Assembly: GCF_003944755.1 (NCBI RefSeq)
Contig: NZ_RWGU01000048.1
Location: forward strand, 158,501-222,500
Direction: 5' to 3'
Length of the DNA: 64,000 nt
Origin: Rhodovulum robiginosum
Lineage (GTDB): Bacteria; Pseudomonadota; Alphaproteobacteria; Rhodobacterales; Rhodobacteraceae
The notes beneath the pieces are model-generated. The model had not been told where the DNA came from. It did not search any database and was given only the letters and a program-made list of their open reading frames with translations. Of the stretch, positions 44,906 to 53,117 are shown one piece after another; within the stretch, counting starts at the first letter, position 1, and every line of letters starts with the position of its first letter. The position numbers and the translations under genes were made by a program.

Positions 44906-46140
44906 TGGCCAGGGCGGCGCCCTTGCCCGGCTACGCGGTGTTCGCCGCGCTCCTGGCCTCGGCCGGGCTGCCGATCTATATCCACGCGCCCAAGTTCTAC
45001 GTCGACGAATACGGCGTCAGCCTCGTCGCGCTGGGCGCGGTCCTGTTCGGGCTGCGCCTCTTTGACGTGGTGCAGGACCCCGCGCTCGGCTGGCTGTCCG
45101 AGCGGCTGCACCGTGTGCGCGGGCTGGCGGTGGTTGGCGCGCTGGTGTTGCTGGCAGGCTCGATGCTGGCGCTTTTCGCCGTGGCGCCGCCGGTGGCACC
45201 CCTGCTCTGGTTCGGCCTGACGCTGACCGGGCTGTTCAGCTCGTTCAGCTTTCTGACCATCACGTTCTACGCCCAGGGCGTGGCGCGGGCCGGGCGGATG
45301 GGCGAAAAAGGGCATGTCCGGCTGGCTGCCTGGCGCGAGACCGGCGCGTTATTGGGCGTCAGCCTCGCCGCGGTGGCGCCGACCGCTCTGGTGGCGGCCG
45401 CGGCGCATCCATTTGCGGCCTTCGCCCTCGGGTTCTGTGCTCTTGCCGTTCTGGCGGGCGCGATGATGCGGCGCGAATGGTCCTTGCCCGCCGCATCGGA
45501 ACCCTCGGGCGCCCGCGAGGTGCTGGCCGACCCGGTGGCCCGGCGGCTGTTGCTGGTGGCCCTGGCCAACGCCACCCCGGTGGCCGTCACCTCGACGCTG
45601 TTCCTGTTCTTCGTCGAAAGCCGGCTGGCCGCGCCGGGCTGGGAGGGCCCGCTCTTGCTTCTGTTTTTCCTCGCCGCTGCGGCGTCGGCGCCGCTCTGGG
45701 GCCGCGCGGCCCAGCGTTTCGGGGAAAAGCCGGCGCTCTTGGCCGGGATGGTGCTGTCGATCGTGGCGTTCGGGTTCGCCGCCATGCTTGGGCCGGGCGA
45801 CCTGGTTCCCTTTGCCGCGATCTGCCTCGCCTCGGGCGCTGCGCTGGGCGCGGACATGACGCTGTTGCCCGCAATTTTCGCCGCCCGCATGGCGCAGATC
45901 GCGCCCAATGCGGGGCAGGCCTTCGGCCTGTGGTCTTTTGTCTCGAAATTCACGCTGGCCTTCGCCGCGGTCACGCTGCTGCCGCTGCTCGACCTGGCGG
46001 GGTTTTCCGCCGGGGCCGATAACCCCCAGACCGCACTGACCATGCTGAGCGTTCTCTACGCGCTGGTGCCCTGCGCACTGAAACTGATTGCGATCGCGCT
46101 TTTCGCCGCGACGCCGCTGACCAAGGAGGTGTACGCATGA
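44905..46140 (+). CDS. MFS transporter of the sigma-E operon
   Basis: 411 residues with twelve predicted helices. N-terminus ALPGYAVFAALLASAGLPIYIHAPKFYVDEYGVSLVALGAVLFGLRLFDVVQDPALGWLSER is of the glycoside-pentoside-hexuronide/melibiose type (COG2211), with the charged loop after helix 2. The substrate is unknown and may not be a sugar, given the lipid-linked neighbours. It starts at a TGATG overlap with the DUF1365 gene and its own stop overlaps the DUF3833 start. Confidence 0.88.
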   Translation: MARAAPLPGYAVFAALLASAGLPIYIHAPKFYVDEYGVSLVALGAVLFGLRLFDVVQDPALGWLSERLHRVRGLAVVGALVLLAGSMLALFAVAPPVAPLLWFGLTLTGLFSSFSFLTITFYAQGVARAGRMGEKGHVRLAAWRETGALLGVSLAAVAPTALVAAAAHPFAAFALGFCALAVLAGAMMRREWSLPAASEPSGAREVLADPVARRLLLVALANATPVAVTSTLFLFFVESRLAAPGWEGPLLLLFFLAAAASAPLWGRAAQRFGEKPALLAGMVLSIVAFGFAAMLGPGDLVPFAAICLASGAALGADMTLLPAIFAARMAQIAPNAGQAFGLWSFVSKFTLAFAAVTLLPLLDLAGFSAGADNPQTALTMLSVLYALVPCALKLIAIALFAATPLTKEVYA

Positions 46141-46700
46141 CGCCGATTCTCGCCTTTTCTCTCGGGGCGCTCACCATATTGGTGCTGGCCATGATCCGGC
46201 CGCGATACATGGGGTTTTTGGCCCAGAAACCAGAGGATTATGCCGGTTCGGGCCCACAGTTCGACCTGCGCAAGCACCTGAACGGCCCGATCCTGTGCGA
46301 GGGGGTGGTCTACGGGCCGATGGGCCGCGTGACCTCGCGGTTCGTCGCCGACATGGAGGCACACTGGGAAGGTAACACCGGCACCATGACCGAGGAGTTC
46401 CGCTATGACAGCGGCGCAACGCAGAGCCGGTCCTGGACCTTTACGCTGGGCAATGACGGGCATATCCGCGCCGAGGCGCCCGACGTGATCGGAACCGCTG
46501 AGGGCGTCCAAAAGGGTTCTGGTGTGCAGCTGCAATATCGTATCAAGCTGCCGAAGGATTCGGGCGGTCATGTGCTCGAAACCACCGACTGGATGTATTT
46601 GATGGAGAACGGCGCGATCATCAATCGCAGCCAGTTTCGCAAGTTCGGCATCCCCGTGGCGGAACTGGTGGCGACGATGCGCCCGAAGGAGGCTATGTGA
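46137..46700 (+). CDS. DUF3833 family protein of the sigma-E operon
   Basis: 187 residues with an N-terminal membrane helix (ILAFSLGALTILVLAMI) rather than the lipobox some homologues carry. The body follows the DUF3833 pattern: FDLRKHLNGPILCEGVVYGPMGRVTSRFVADMEAHWEGNTGTMTEEFRYDSG, then RSWTFTLGNDGHI and NRSQFRKFGIPVAELVATM. A lipocalin-like periplasmic fold is plausible. ATGA overlap with the MFS gene; the SDR gene overlaps its end by 4 bases. Confidence 0.88.
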   Translation: MTPILAFSLGALTILVLAMIRPRYMGFLAQKPEDYAGSGPQFDLRKHLNGPILCEGVVYGPMGRVTSRFVADMEAHWEGNTGTMTEEFRYDSGATQSRSWTFTLGNDGHIRAEAPDVIGTAEGVQKGSGVQLQYRIKLPKDSGGHVLETTDWMYLMENGAIINRSQFRKFGIPVAELVATMRPKEAM

Positions 46701-47437
46701 GGGACTTCACCAATAAACGCTACTGGGTCGTCGGCGCGAGCGAGGGGCTGGGCCGGGCTGTCGCCGAAAAGCTGAACCGCATGGGTGCCGAGGTGATCCT
46801 GAGCGCGCGCAGCGACGATCGGCTTGCAGATCTGGCCAAGGTCCTGCCGGGCCGCTCGCAGGTCGTGCCGGTCGATGTCTCCGACAGTGCCTCGGTGAAG
46901 AAGGCGGCCGAAGAGGTGGGCGATATCGACGGGGTGCTCTACCTCGCCGGGGCCTACTGGCCGCAAAGCGCGCAGGAATGGAACGCCGAGCAGGTCGAGG
47001 CGATGATCGACGTCAACCTGACCGGCGCGGTGCGGGTGATGGGGGCGGTGATGCCCAAGTTCCTTGAAAAGGGCGCAGGCCATATCGTGTTGACCGGCAG
47101 CCTTGCCGCCTTTCGCGGTCTGCCCGGCGCCATCGGCTATTGCGCGTCGAAGGCCGGCGTCATGGCGCTGGCCGAAAGCATGTATGCCGACCTGCGCGGC
47201 ACCGGCATCGACGTGCAGGTGATCAACCCCGGTTTCGTAAAGACGCGCCTGACCGACAAGAACGATTTCAAGATGCCCTTCATCATGGAGCCCGAAAAGG
47301 CGGCGCACGAGTTCATCGAACACATGGAAACCGACAGTTTCCACCGCAGCTTTCCCGAGTTGTTCTCGTGGGTGTTCCGGCTGGGCCGCTTTCTGCCCGA
47401 CTGGGCTTATTATCCGATTTTCGCCCCCAGGCGCTGA
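46697..47437 (+). CDS. SDR-family oxidoreductase of the sigma-E operon
   Basis: 246 residues from a GTG at 46697. NAD(P) motif GASEGLGRAVAEKL, catalytic Ser in TGSLAAFRGLPG and the complete YCASK motif, so unlike the SDR at 10134 this one should be active. PGFVKTRLTDKNDF and a hydrophobic C-terminus (LPDWAYYPIFAPRR) follow. It is the last gene of the five-gene operon. Substrate unknown; a lipid or fatty aldehyde is an inference. Confidence 0.92.
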   Translation: MRDFTNKRYWVVGASEGLGRAVAEKLNRMGAEVILSARSDDRLADLAKVLPGRSQVVPVDVSDSASVKKAAEEVGDIDGVLYLAGAYWPQSAQEWNAEQVEAMIDVNLTGAVRVMGAVMPKFLEKGAGHIVLTGSLAAFRGLPGAIGYCASKAGVMALAESMYADLRGTGIDVQVINPGFVKTRLTDKNDFKMPFIMEPEKAAHEFIEHMETDSFHRSFPELFSWVFRLGRFLPDWAYYPIFAPRR

Positions 47438-47499
47438 GACAGCCCCTTGTGCATCCCGCGGGGCCGCGCGAAACTGTGGCCCCGTTCGGAGGAGAGATA

Positions 47500-47832
47500 A
47501 TGGAAGAGCTGTTGGAAATCAGCCCGCGCAAGGTGGTGCAGGTCATCTTTCAGGCCCGTGAAAAGTCGATGGCCGAAGCCGAGCTGCGCGCCTTCATCGC
47601 CGCCATGAACGATGACGAAAAGGCCAGCCTCGTCGCGCTGACATGGATCGGGCGCGAGACCTTCGATGCCGACGACCTGGAAGAGGCGATCGCCACCGCC
47701 AAGGCCGAGGCCACCGCGCCGACCGAGGATTACCTCGTCGGAATGCCGCTTTTTGCCGATTTCCTCGAGGCCGGGCTTGAGGCCATCGGGATATCGCCCA
47801 GCGAGGTGGAAGAGGATTTCTTCGACCGCTAG
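47500..47832 (+). CDS. DUF3775 family protein
   Basis: 110 residues from the ATG at 47500 with GGAGGAGAG upstream. Acidic, helical protein beginning LLEISPRKVVQVIFQARE with the family block LVALTWIGRETFDADDLEEAIATAKAEA and ending DFLEAGLEAIGISPSEVEEDFFDR. No catalytic motif. Function unknown. A bidirectional terminator separates it from rpmJ. Confidence 0.87.
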   Translation: MEELLEISPRKVVQVIFQAREKSMAEAELRAFIAAMNDDEKASLVALTWIGRETFDADDLEEAIATAKAEATAPTEDYLVGMPLFADFLEAGLEAIGISPSEVEEDFFDR

Positions 47833-47855
47833 GCGCCCGTCATGCAGCGCCCACG

Positions 47856-47885
47856 AAAAAGGCCGCCCCACGGGGCGGCCTTTTC
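47856..47885. terminator. Bidirectional rho-independent terminator
   Basis: AAAAAGGCCGCCCC / GGGGCGGCCTTTT forms a strong stem with A-tract on one side and T-tract on the other, placed between the convergent DUF3775 gene and rpmJ, so it can end both transcripts. Confidence 0.9.
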
Positions 47886-47906
47886 GGCATACGCTGCGCG
47901 GCGCCC

Positions 47907-48032
47907 TCAGCCCTGGCGGGCCTTGAAGCGGCGCTGCGTCTTGTTGATCACGTAGACCCGGCCCTTGCGGCGCACGACACGGCAGTCGCGATGACGCTGC
48001 TTGAGCGAGCGGAGCGAGTTTCTGACCTTCAT
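47907..48032 (-). CDS. rpmJ: 50S ribosomal protein L36
   Basis: 41 residues, start [40 protein letters not shown]. This is the longer L36 variant that lacks the full CxxC...C-x4-H zinc site: only one cysteine remains (HRDC). Start at 48032 with AGGAGAGGACC upstream on the coding strand. Usually monocistronic in alphaproteobacteria, as here. Confidence 0.97.
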   Translation of the reverse strand: MKVRNSLRSLKQRHRDCRVVRRKGRVYVINKTQRRFKARQG

Positions 48033-48109
48033 GGTCCTCTCCTCATTTCGCGGCGCGTCCCTGCGCCTTTCGGTTTCGATGTCCGCGCCGCATGCGGCGC
48101 GGGGTGTCA

Positions 48110-48184
<75 letters not shown>

Positions 48185-48331
48185 GAACGAGTTGAACCCA
48201 CCTGCCCAAACGTAAAAGGACGCGGCGGGCCCGCGTCGGTTCGCAGGTCTATAAAAGGAGTCGGAAAATGGTTCAAGAGCTTTTGGCAAGCCCCGAAATG
48301 CGGCTATAACGCGTTTCCAGAAGGAGTGCCG

Positions 48332-49195
48332 ATGCAGACGGATCCCTACGCCCTGTTCCTGCCAGCCGCGCGCACGACGAGCGTGGTGTTTTCCTCGCCC
48401 CATAGCGGGCGGGACTATCCGTGGGCCTTTCTCCGGCAGACCGTGCTGGACGAGCGCGCCGTGCGCTCTTCAGAAGACGCCTTCGTCGATCAGCTGTTCG
48501 CCGACGCGCCGCAGATGGGCGCGCCGCTGCTGGCTGCGCGGATGCCGCGCGCCTATGTCGACCTCAACCGCGCGGCCGAGGAACTGGACCCGGCGGTGAT
48601 CGAGGGGGTCAGCGCGGTGGGCCACAACCCAAGGGTCAGCTCTGGCCTGGGCGTGATTCCGCGCGTGGTGGCGAACGGGCGGGTGATCTATCGCGGCAAG
48701 CTGCCGCGCGCCGAGGCCGAGGCGCGGCTCGACGGCTATTGGCGGCCTTACCATGCCTGCCTGCAACGGCTGCTGGACGAGGCCAATGCGGCGTTTGGCG
48801 AGGCGATCCTGATCGATTGCCACTCGATGCCCCACGAGGCCATCGAATCGGTTTCGGGCGGCGGCAAGGCCACGCCGCACGTGGTGCTGGGCGACCGCTT
48901 CGGCGCCTCTGCCGAGCCCGACGTGGTCGACCGGATCGAGGTGGCGTTTCGCAATGCCGGACTCAGGGTGGGGCGCAACACGCCCTTTGCCGGCGCCCAT
49001 ATCACCCAGCGCTACGGTCGCCCGTCGCGCGGGCAGCACGCCATCCAGGTCGAGATCGACCGCGCGCTTTACATGGACGAGGCCGAGATCCGGCCGAGCC
49101 GCGACTACCGCGCCTTCAAATCGGTCCTGAGCTCGGTCATCGCCGAGATCGCCGAGATCGGCCGGGGCCTGGAGATGCCGCTGGCCGCGGAATAG
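48332..49195 (+). CDS. N-formylglutamate amidohydrolase family protein
   Basis: 287 residues from the ATG at 48332; AAGGAG at 48321-48326 gives proper spacing (a GTG at 48326 overlaps that site). Zinc-hydrolase motifs of the family are visible: FSSPHSGRDYP, RMPRAYVDLNRAAEELDP, ILIDCHSMPHEA, and AGAHITQRYGRPSRGQHAIQVEIDRALYMDE. No hut genes are nearby, so hydrolysis of formylglutamate is uncertain and another N-acyl amino acid is possible. Convergent with dinB across copy E of the repeat. Confidence 0.9.
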   Translation: MQTDPYALFLPAARTTSVVFSSPHSGRDYPWAFLRQTVLDERAVRSSEDAFVDQLFADAPQMGAPLLAARMPRAYVDLNRAAEELDPAVIEGVSAVGHNPRVSSGLGVIPRVVANGRVIYRGKLPRAEAEARLDGYWRPYHACLQRLLDEANAAFGEAILIDCHSMPHEAIESVSGGGKATPHVVLGDRFGASAEPDVVDRIEVAFRNAGLRVGRNTPFAGAHITQRYGRPSRGQHAIQVEIDRALYMDEAEIRPSRDYRAFKSVLSSVIAEIAEIGRGLEMPLAAE

Positions 49196-49225
49196 CGCCG
49201 GCGCGCCCGTGGGACGGACGGGAAT

Positions 49226-49252
49226 CGGGTATTTTTGCCAAGAAGAAGCAGG
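49226..49252 (+). repeat. Single-armed intergenic repeat, copy E
   Basis: One arm of the CCAAGAAGAAG type (CGGGTATTTTTGCCAAGAAG followed by AAGC) fills the gap between the convergent amidohydrolase and dinB genes. No opposing arm is present. Confidence 0.7.
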
Positions 49253-49256
49253 GCGT

Positions 49257-50510
49257 TCAGCGCAGCGACCGCCCCTTGAGAATTGCCTGTGCGCCGAAAC
49301 GTGCGCGGATCGCGTCGCTGGCGCGTTCCGCCTTGAGCCGCCGCGCCTCGTTCGGGTCGAGCAGGTCGCCCGAGAGATCGGCGCGCTCGGCCGGGCCGAT
49401 GTCCGACAACCCCACGCCGATCAGCCGGAACGGGCCCGCCTCGCCCGACTGGTCGAAGAGCGCGCGGGCGGCCCGGTAGAGGCGGTCGGCCATCTGGGTG
49501 GGCTCGGGAAGGGACTGGCGCCGGGTGACGAGGCGGTGATCGGCGCGCTTGAGCTTGAGCGTGACCACGCGGCCGGCGCGGCCCTTGGCCTTGGCGCGAT
49601 CCGCCACCTTTTCGGCCAGCCGCCAGATATGGCCGTCGAGCAGATCGGCATCGGCGGTGTCTTCGGCGAAGGTGGTTTCGTTGGAGATGCTCTTGACCGG
49701 CGCGTTGGGCGAGACGCGCCGGGCATCGCGCCCGCGTGCGAGGTGCCAAAGCCGCGTGCCCATGCTGCCGAACCGCGCGGCGAGGTCGGCCTCGTCCCAG
49801 CGGCGCAGGTCGGCGAAGGTATGGATGCCGGCGCGGTCGAGCGCGGCCTGGCCCGCGGCACCGACGCCCCAGATCAGCCGCACCGGACGGTTGGCGAGGA
49901 ACTCCTCGGTCTCGGCCCGGCCGATCACTGAAAAGCCGCGGGGCTTGTCGAGATCGGAGGCGATCTTGGCGAGGAACTTGTTGTGCGACAGCCCGATCGA
50001 GCCCGAAAGGCCCAGCTCGTCCTCCATCCGTTTCACCAGCTGCGCGAGCATCAGCGCGGGCGGCGCGCCGTGCAGCCGCTGGGTGCCGGTGAGATCGAGG
50101 AACGCCTCGTCCAGAGACAGCGGCTCGACCGCCGGGGTGAGCCGTTGCATCATCACGCGGATCTCGGCCGAGGCGGCGGCATAGGCCGCGCCGCGCGGCT
50201 TGATCACCACCGCCTCGGGGCAGAGCGCCAGCGCCTTGAACATCGGCATGGCCGAGCGCACCCCCTTGACGCGCGCGATGTAGCACGCGGTGGAGACCAC
50301 GCCGCGCCGGCCGCCGCCGATGATGACCGGCTTGTCGGCAAGGGCGGGGTCGTCGCGCTTTTCCACCGAGGCGTAGAACGCGTCGCAATCCATATGCGCG
50401 ATGGAGAGGGTCAGCAGTTCGGGGTGGGCGACGATGCGCGGCCGGCCGCAGTCCGGGCAGCGGGGGCCGGCGTCGAACAGGGTGAGGCAATCTCGGCATA
50501 GGGCGGGCAT
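49257..50510 (-). CDS. dinB: DNA polymerase IV (Y family) with N-terminal zinc-ribbon-like extension
   Basis: Error-prone translesion polymerase. 417 residues from the ATG at 50510. The extension before the palm contains C5-x2-C8 and C18-x2-C21 (CRDC ... CPDC), a plausible zinc ribbon absent from E. coli DinB. Polymerase motifs follow: IAHMDCDAFYASVEKRDDP (metal Asp), YIARVKGVRSAMPMF, SLDEAFLDLTGT (catalytic Asp-Glu), SHNKFLAKIASDLDKPRG, and a little-finger domain. The beta-clamp-binding C-terminus is weak (QAILKGRSLR). Convergent with the amidohydrolase, divergent from the SPFH gene. Confidence 0.93.
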   Translation of the reverse strand: MPALCRDCLTLFDAGPRCPDCGRPRIVAHPELLTLSIAHMDCDAFYASVEKRDDPALADKPVIIGGGRRGVVSTACYIARVKGVRSAMPMFKALALCPEAVVIKPRGAAYAAASAEIRVMMQRLTPAVEPLSLDEAFLDLTGTQRLHGAPPALMLAQLVKRMEDELGLSGSIGLSHNKFLAKIASDLDKPRGFSVIGRAETEEFLANRPVRLIWGVGAAGQAALDRAGIHTFADLRRWDEADLAARFGSMGTRLWHLARGRDARRVSPNAPVKSISNETTFAEDTADADLLDGHIWRLAEKVADRAKAKGRAGRVVTLKLKRADHRLVTRRQSLPEPTQMADRLYRAARALFDQSGEAGPFRLIGVGLSDIGPAERADLSGDLLDPNEARRLKAERASDAIRARFGAQAILKGRSLR

Positions 50511-50639
50511 TGGGCCGGTCCTGTCTGGCGGCAGGGGCGCACAGGGCAGGATGCCGCGGTGGCGGGGGGGCGTGCAAGGTCTTCCGTCGCGTCCCGGCGC
50601 GGGGCATAGTGCGCGCATCGGGGCATGGGATTTGAGACA

Positions 50640-51533
50640 ATGGATTTGGAAACCCTCATCGCGGAGTTCGTGGGCGGCAACCTGGTGGTGCTGCTCTTGG
50701 CGGGGCTGGTCATCCTCAGCATCGTGCTGGGGGTGCGGATCGTGCCGCAATCGGAAAAGCATGTGGTCGAACGATTTGGCCGGTTGCGCGCGGTCCTGGG
50801 GCCGGGGATCAACGTGATCGTGCCCTTCCTCGACCGGGTCGCGCACCGGATCTCGATCCTTGAGCGGCAATTGCCGACGGCCAGCCAGGACGCGATCACC
50901 GCCGACAACGTGCTGGTGCAGGTCGAGACCAGCGTCTTTTACCGCATCATCGAGCCGGAAAAGACGGTCTACCGCATACGTGACGTGGATGCCGCCATAG
51001 CCACCACCGTGGCCGGCATCGTGCGCGCCGAGATCGGCAAGATGGAACTCGACGAGGTTCAGTCCAACCGCTCGCAGCTGATCTCGACGATCAAGGCGAG
51101 CGTCGAGGACGCGGTTGACAATTGGGGGATCGAGGTCACGCGGGCCGAGATCCTGGATGTGAACCTCGACCAGCAGACCCGCGACGCGATGCTGCAACAG
51201 CTCAACGCCGAGCGCGCACGCCGCGCGGCGGTGACCGAGGCCGAAGGCCACAAGCGCGCGGTCGAGCTGAACGCCGATGCCGAGCTTTACGCCGCCGAGC
51301 AATCGGCCAAGGCGCGGCGCATCACGGCCGAGGCCGAGGCCTATGCGACCCAGATCGTCGCCCAGGCGATTGCCGAGCACGGCATCGAGGCCGCGCAATA
51401 CCAGGTGGCGCTGAAACAGGTCGAGGCGCTGACGGCGGTGGGCCAGGGCGAGGGCAAGCAGACCATCGTGCTGCCGGCCCATGCGATGGACGCCTTTGCC
51501 GACGCCTTCAAGATGCTGAAGGGGCGGGTTTGA
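50640..51533 (+). CDS. SPFH/band-7 membrane protein, QmcA-like
   Basis: 297 residues from the ATG at 50640 (the ATG at 50625 is equally possible). One N-terminal helix (GGNLVVLLLAGLVILSIVLGVRIV) then the SPFH domain: PQSEKHVVERFGRLRAVLGPGINVIVPFLDRV, DNVLVQVETSVFYRI, and the coiled C-terminal part ARRAAVTEAEGHKRAVELNADAELYAAEQSAKARRITAEAEAYA. Stomatin-like membrane scaffold; partners with the overlapping NfeD gene, as in YbbK/YbbL-type pairs. Confidence 0.93.
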   Translation: MDLETLIAEFVGGNLVVLLLAGLVILSIVLGVRIVPQSEKHVVERFGRLRAVLGPGINVIVPFLDRVAHRISILERQLPTASQDAITADNVLVQVETSVFYRIIEPEKTVYRIRDVDAAIATTVAGIVRAEIGKMELDEVQSNRSQLISTIKASVEDAVDNWGIEVTRAEILDVNLDQQTRDAMLQQLNAERARRAAVTEAEGHKRAVELNADAELYAAEQSAKARRITAEAEAYATQIVAQAIAEHGIEAAQYQVALKQVEALTAVGQGEGKQTIVLPAHAMDAFADAFKMLKGRV

Positions 51534-51799
51534 TGCTGTCGCTCTGGTGGGTGTGGCTGGCCGCGGCGGTGGTGCTGGGCATTCTGGAGATTCTGGCGCC
51601 GTCCTACATCTTTGTCGGCTTTGCCATCGGGGCGGCTGTCACCGGCGGGCTGATGTGGCTGGGGATGACGCTGGCGCTGCCTTGGACGCTGCTGGTTTTT
51701 GCGTTGGTCTCGCTTGCGGCGTGGCTGACGCTGCGCCAGCTCCTGGGGATACGCAAGGGCCAGGTCAAGGTCTGGGACCGCGACATCAACGAGGACTGA
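51533..51799 (+). CDS. NfeD family protein, short form
   Basis: 88 residues starting at a TGATG overlap with the SPFH gene. Two or three helices (VWLAAAVVLGILEILAPSYIFVGFAIGAAVTGGLMWLGM ... LLVFALVSLAAWLTLRQLL) and a truncated tail; the ClpP-like serine-protease domain and most of the OB domain of long NfeD are missing. This short class is the usual partner of QmcA-like SPFH proteins. Confidence 0.92.
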   Translation: MLSLWWVWLAAAVVLGILEILAPSYIFVGFAIGAAVTGGLMWLGMTLALPWTLLVFALVSLAAWLTLRQLLGIRKGQVKVWDRDINED

Positions 51800-51800
51800 G

Positions 51801-51815
51801 CGGGCCTCAGGCCCG
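51801..51815. terminator. Short hairpin overlapping the pyrF stop
   Basis: CGGGCC / GGCCCG is a perfect 6-bp stem whose three-base loop TCA is the pyrF stop codon (TGA on the minus strand). It lies two bases after the NfeD stop, so it sits between convergent genes. No T-tract; weak evidence. Confidence 0.3.
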
Positions 51816-52529
51816 GTTCGGCCGCTGCGCCTGGGGCGAGGCGAGTTCCGCCGCGATGGCGCGGGCTGCCGCGCGCGGATCGGCGGCCTGCCAGACCGGG
51901 CGGCCGACGACCACGTGATCGGCGCCGTTTGCAATGGCCTCGGCAGGGGTCGCCACGCGTTTCTGATCGCCTAGTTCGGCGCCGGCGGGGCGCACGCCGG
52001 GGGTGACGATCAGTTTGCCCTCGGCCTGGGGCAGGGCGCGGATCCTCGCGGCCTCCTGGGGGCTGGCGATCACGCCGTCGGCCCCGGCCTCCAGCGCCCG
52101 CGCGGCGCGTTCGGCGACGATTTCGGGGATGTCGCCGGGCCGGATCAGGCTGGCGTCGAGGTCGGACCGGTCGAGCGATGTCAGGATGGTGACGGCCAGG
52201 ATCTTCATGTCCGACCCGCCTGCGCCCTCGCGCGCCGCGCGCACGACGTGCGGGTCTCCATGGACGGTGAGGAAATCGAGATCGAACCGGGCGAGGCCCC
52301 GCACAGCCGCCTCGACCGTTGCGCCGATATCGAAAAGCTTCATGTCGAGAAAGATGCGCTTGCCATGGGCATCCTTCAGCTCTTGCGCCAGCGCGAGGCC
52401 GCCGCCGGTCAACATCCCCAGGCCGATCTTGTAGAACGAGACGGCATCGCCGATCTCGGCGGCAAGGGCCAGCCCGGTATGGGCGTCGGCGACATCGAGG
52501 GCGACGATCAGTCGGTCATCGGCAGGCAT
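51807..52529 (-). CDS. pyrF: Orotidine 5'-phosphate decarboxylase
   Basis: Final step of UMP synthesis. 240 residues. Motifs: [22 protein letters not shown], catalytic tetrad region [17 protein letters not shown] with Asp-Lys-Asp, VTILTSLD, and [38 protein letters not shown] at the C-terminus. Convergent with the NfeD gene with a 7-base gap. Confidence 0.97.
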   Translation of the reverse strand: MPADDRLIVALDVADAHTGLALAAEIGDAVSFYKIGLGMLTGGGLALAQELKDAHGKRIFLDMKLFDIGATVEAAVRGLARFDLDFLTVHGDPHVVRAAREGAGGSDMKILAVTILTSLDRSDLDASLIRPGDIPEIVAERAARALEAGADGVIASPQEAARIRALPQAEGKLIVTPGVRPAGAELGDQKRVATPAEAIANGADHVVVGRPVWQAADPRAAARAIAAELASPQAQRPNRA

Positions 52530-52601
52530 GGCGCGGGCTCCGGCACGGGGGATCGGCCGTTCCTAGCGCCGCGGCCCTTGCCCGTCCAGCCCCGGCGGGG
52601 C

Positions 52602-52877
52602 TCAGGCGGCCTGGATCAGTCCTGCATCTGTCAGAAATTCCAGCTGCTTCCTGCCGGTGCGGTAGCCGGGCATCCGCAGCATCTGGCGGCTGGCCTCGGC
52701 GATCAGCGCGTCCGACAGTGCCGCGTCGCTGGCGCCTTCGGGCAGCGGCACGGCGCAGTCGAAATGTACCCAGTCGCGCCCGGCCTCCGCCAGGTGGCGA
52801 AAGGCGACGTGGCCGGTCAACACGCCGTCCTGCGCATTGGCGTTGATGCCCTCGACTTCGATCGACACGACTTGCAT
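52602..52877 (-). CDS. Conserved hypothetical protein, 91 residues
   Basis: Small soluble protein beginning [22 protein letters not shown] and ending [19 protein letters not shown]. No motif was recognised. The ATG at 52877 has AAGGAAGGATTCC upstream, giving a good ribosome site. Divergent from clpB. The frame is clean and codon use matches neighbours, so the gene is likely real. Confidence 0.72.
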   Translation of the reverse strand: MQVVSIEVEGINANAQDGVLTGHVAFRHLAEAGRDWVHFDCAVPLPEGASDAALSDALIAEASRQMLRMPGYRTGRKQLEFLTDAGLIQAA

Positions 52878-53012
52878 GGCGGAATCCTTCCTTTCTGCTC
52901 GACCCCGCTCTTGTCCGGGGCGCCTGTCAGGCAGGTCAACATGCGCAGCATGTCGGGCAATCGTGGCGCCGAGATGGCGGTTCGCGGCCGTTTTCTGGTC
53001 CGCGCCCGCGGT

Positions 53013-53041
53013 CTTGAAACGGCTGGCAGCGCTCTCCAAAT
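53013..53041 (+). promoter_or_regulatory. Possible heat-shock (RpoH) promoter of clpB
   Basis: CTTGAAA (53013-53019) followed after about 15 bases by CTCCAAAT (53034-53041) resembles alphaproteobacterial sigma-32 promoters, about 80 bases before the clpB ATG. The -10 match is poor, so this is only suggestive. Confidence 0.3.
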
Positions 53042-53117
53042 CAAGAGCGAGGCCCGAGAGGGACGCGCCGCCGGGCGGGCGTTCCACAAAGCGGGCGCTT
53101 TGAACAAGGAGAGACCG

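Noticed and set aside
50511..51482. Long minus-strand open frame continuing upstream of dinB
   Set aside because: It is the shadow of the SPFH and NfeD genes, low in conserved features and high in His/Arg/Gly; the dinB start at 50510 gives the normal protein.
52248..53117. 290-codon open extension upstream of clpB
   Set aside because: It runs through pyrF and the 91-residue gene on the other strand; sequence is arginine-rich shadow. The ATG at 53118 matches the ClpB N-terminus and has a ribosome site.
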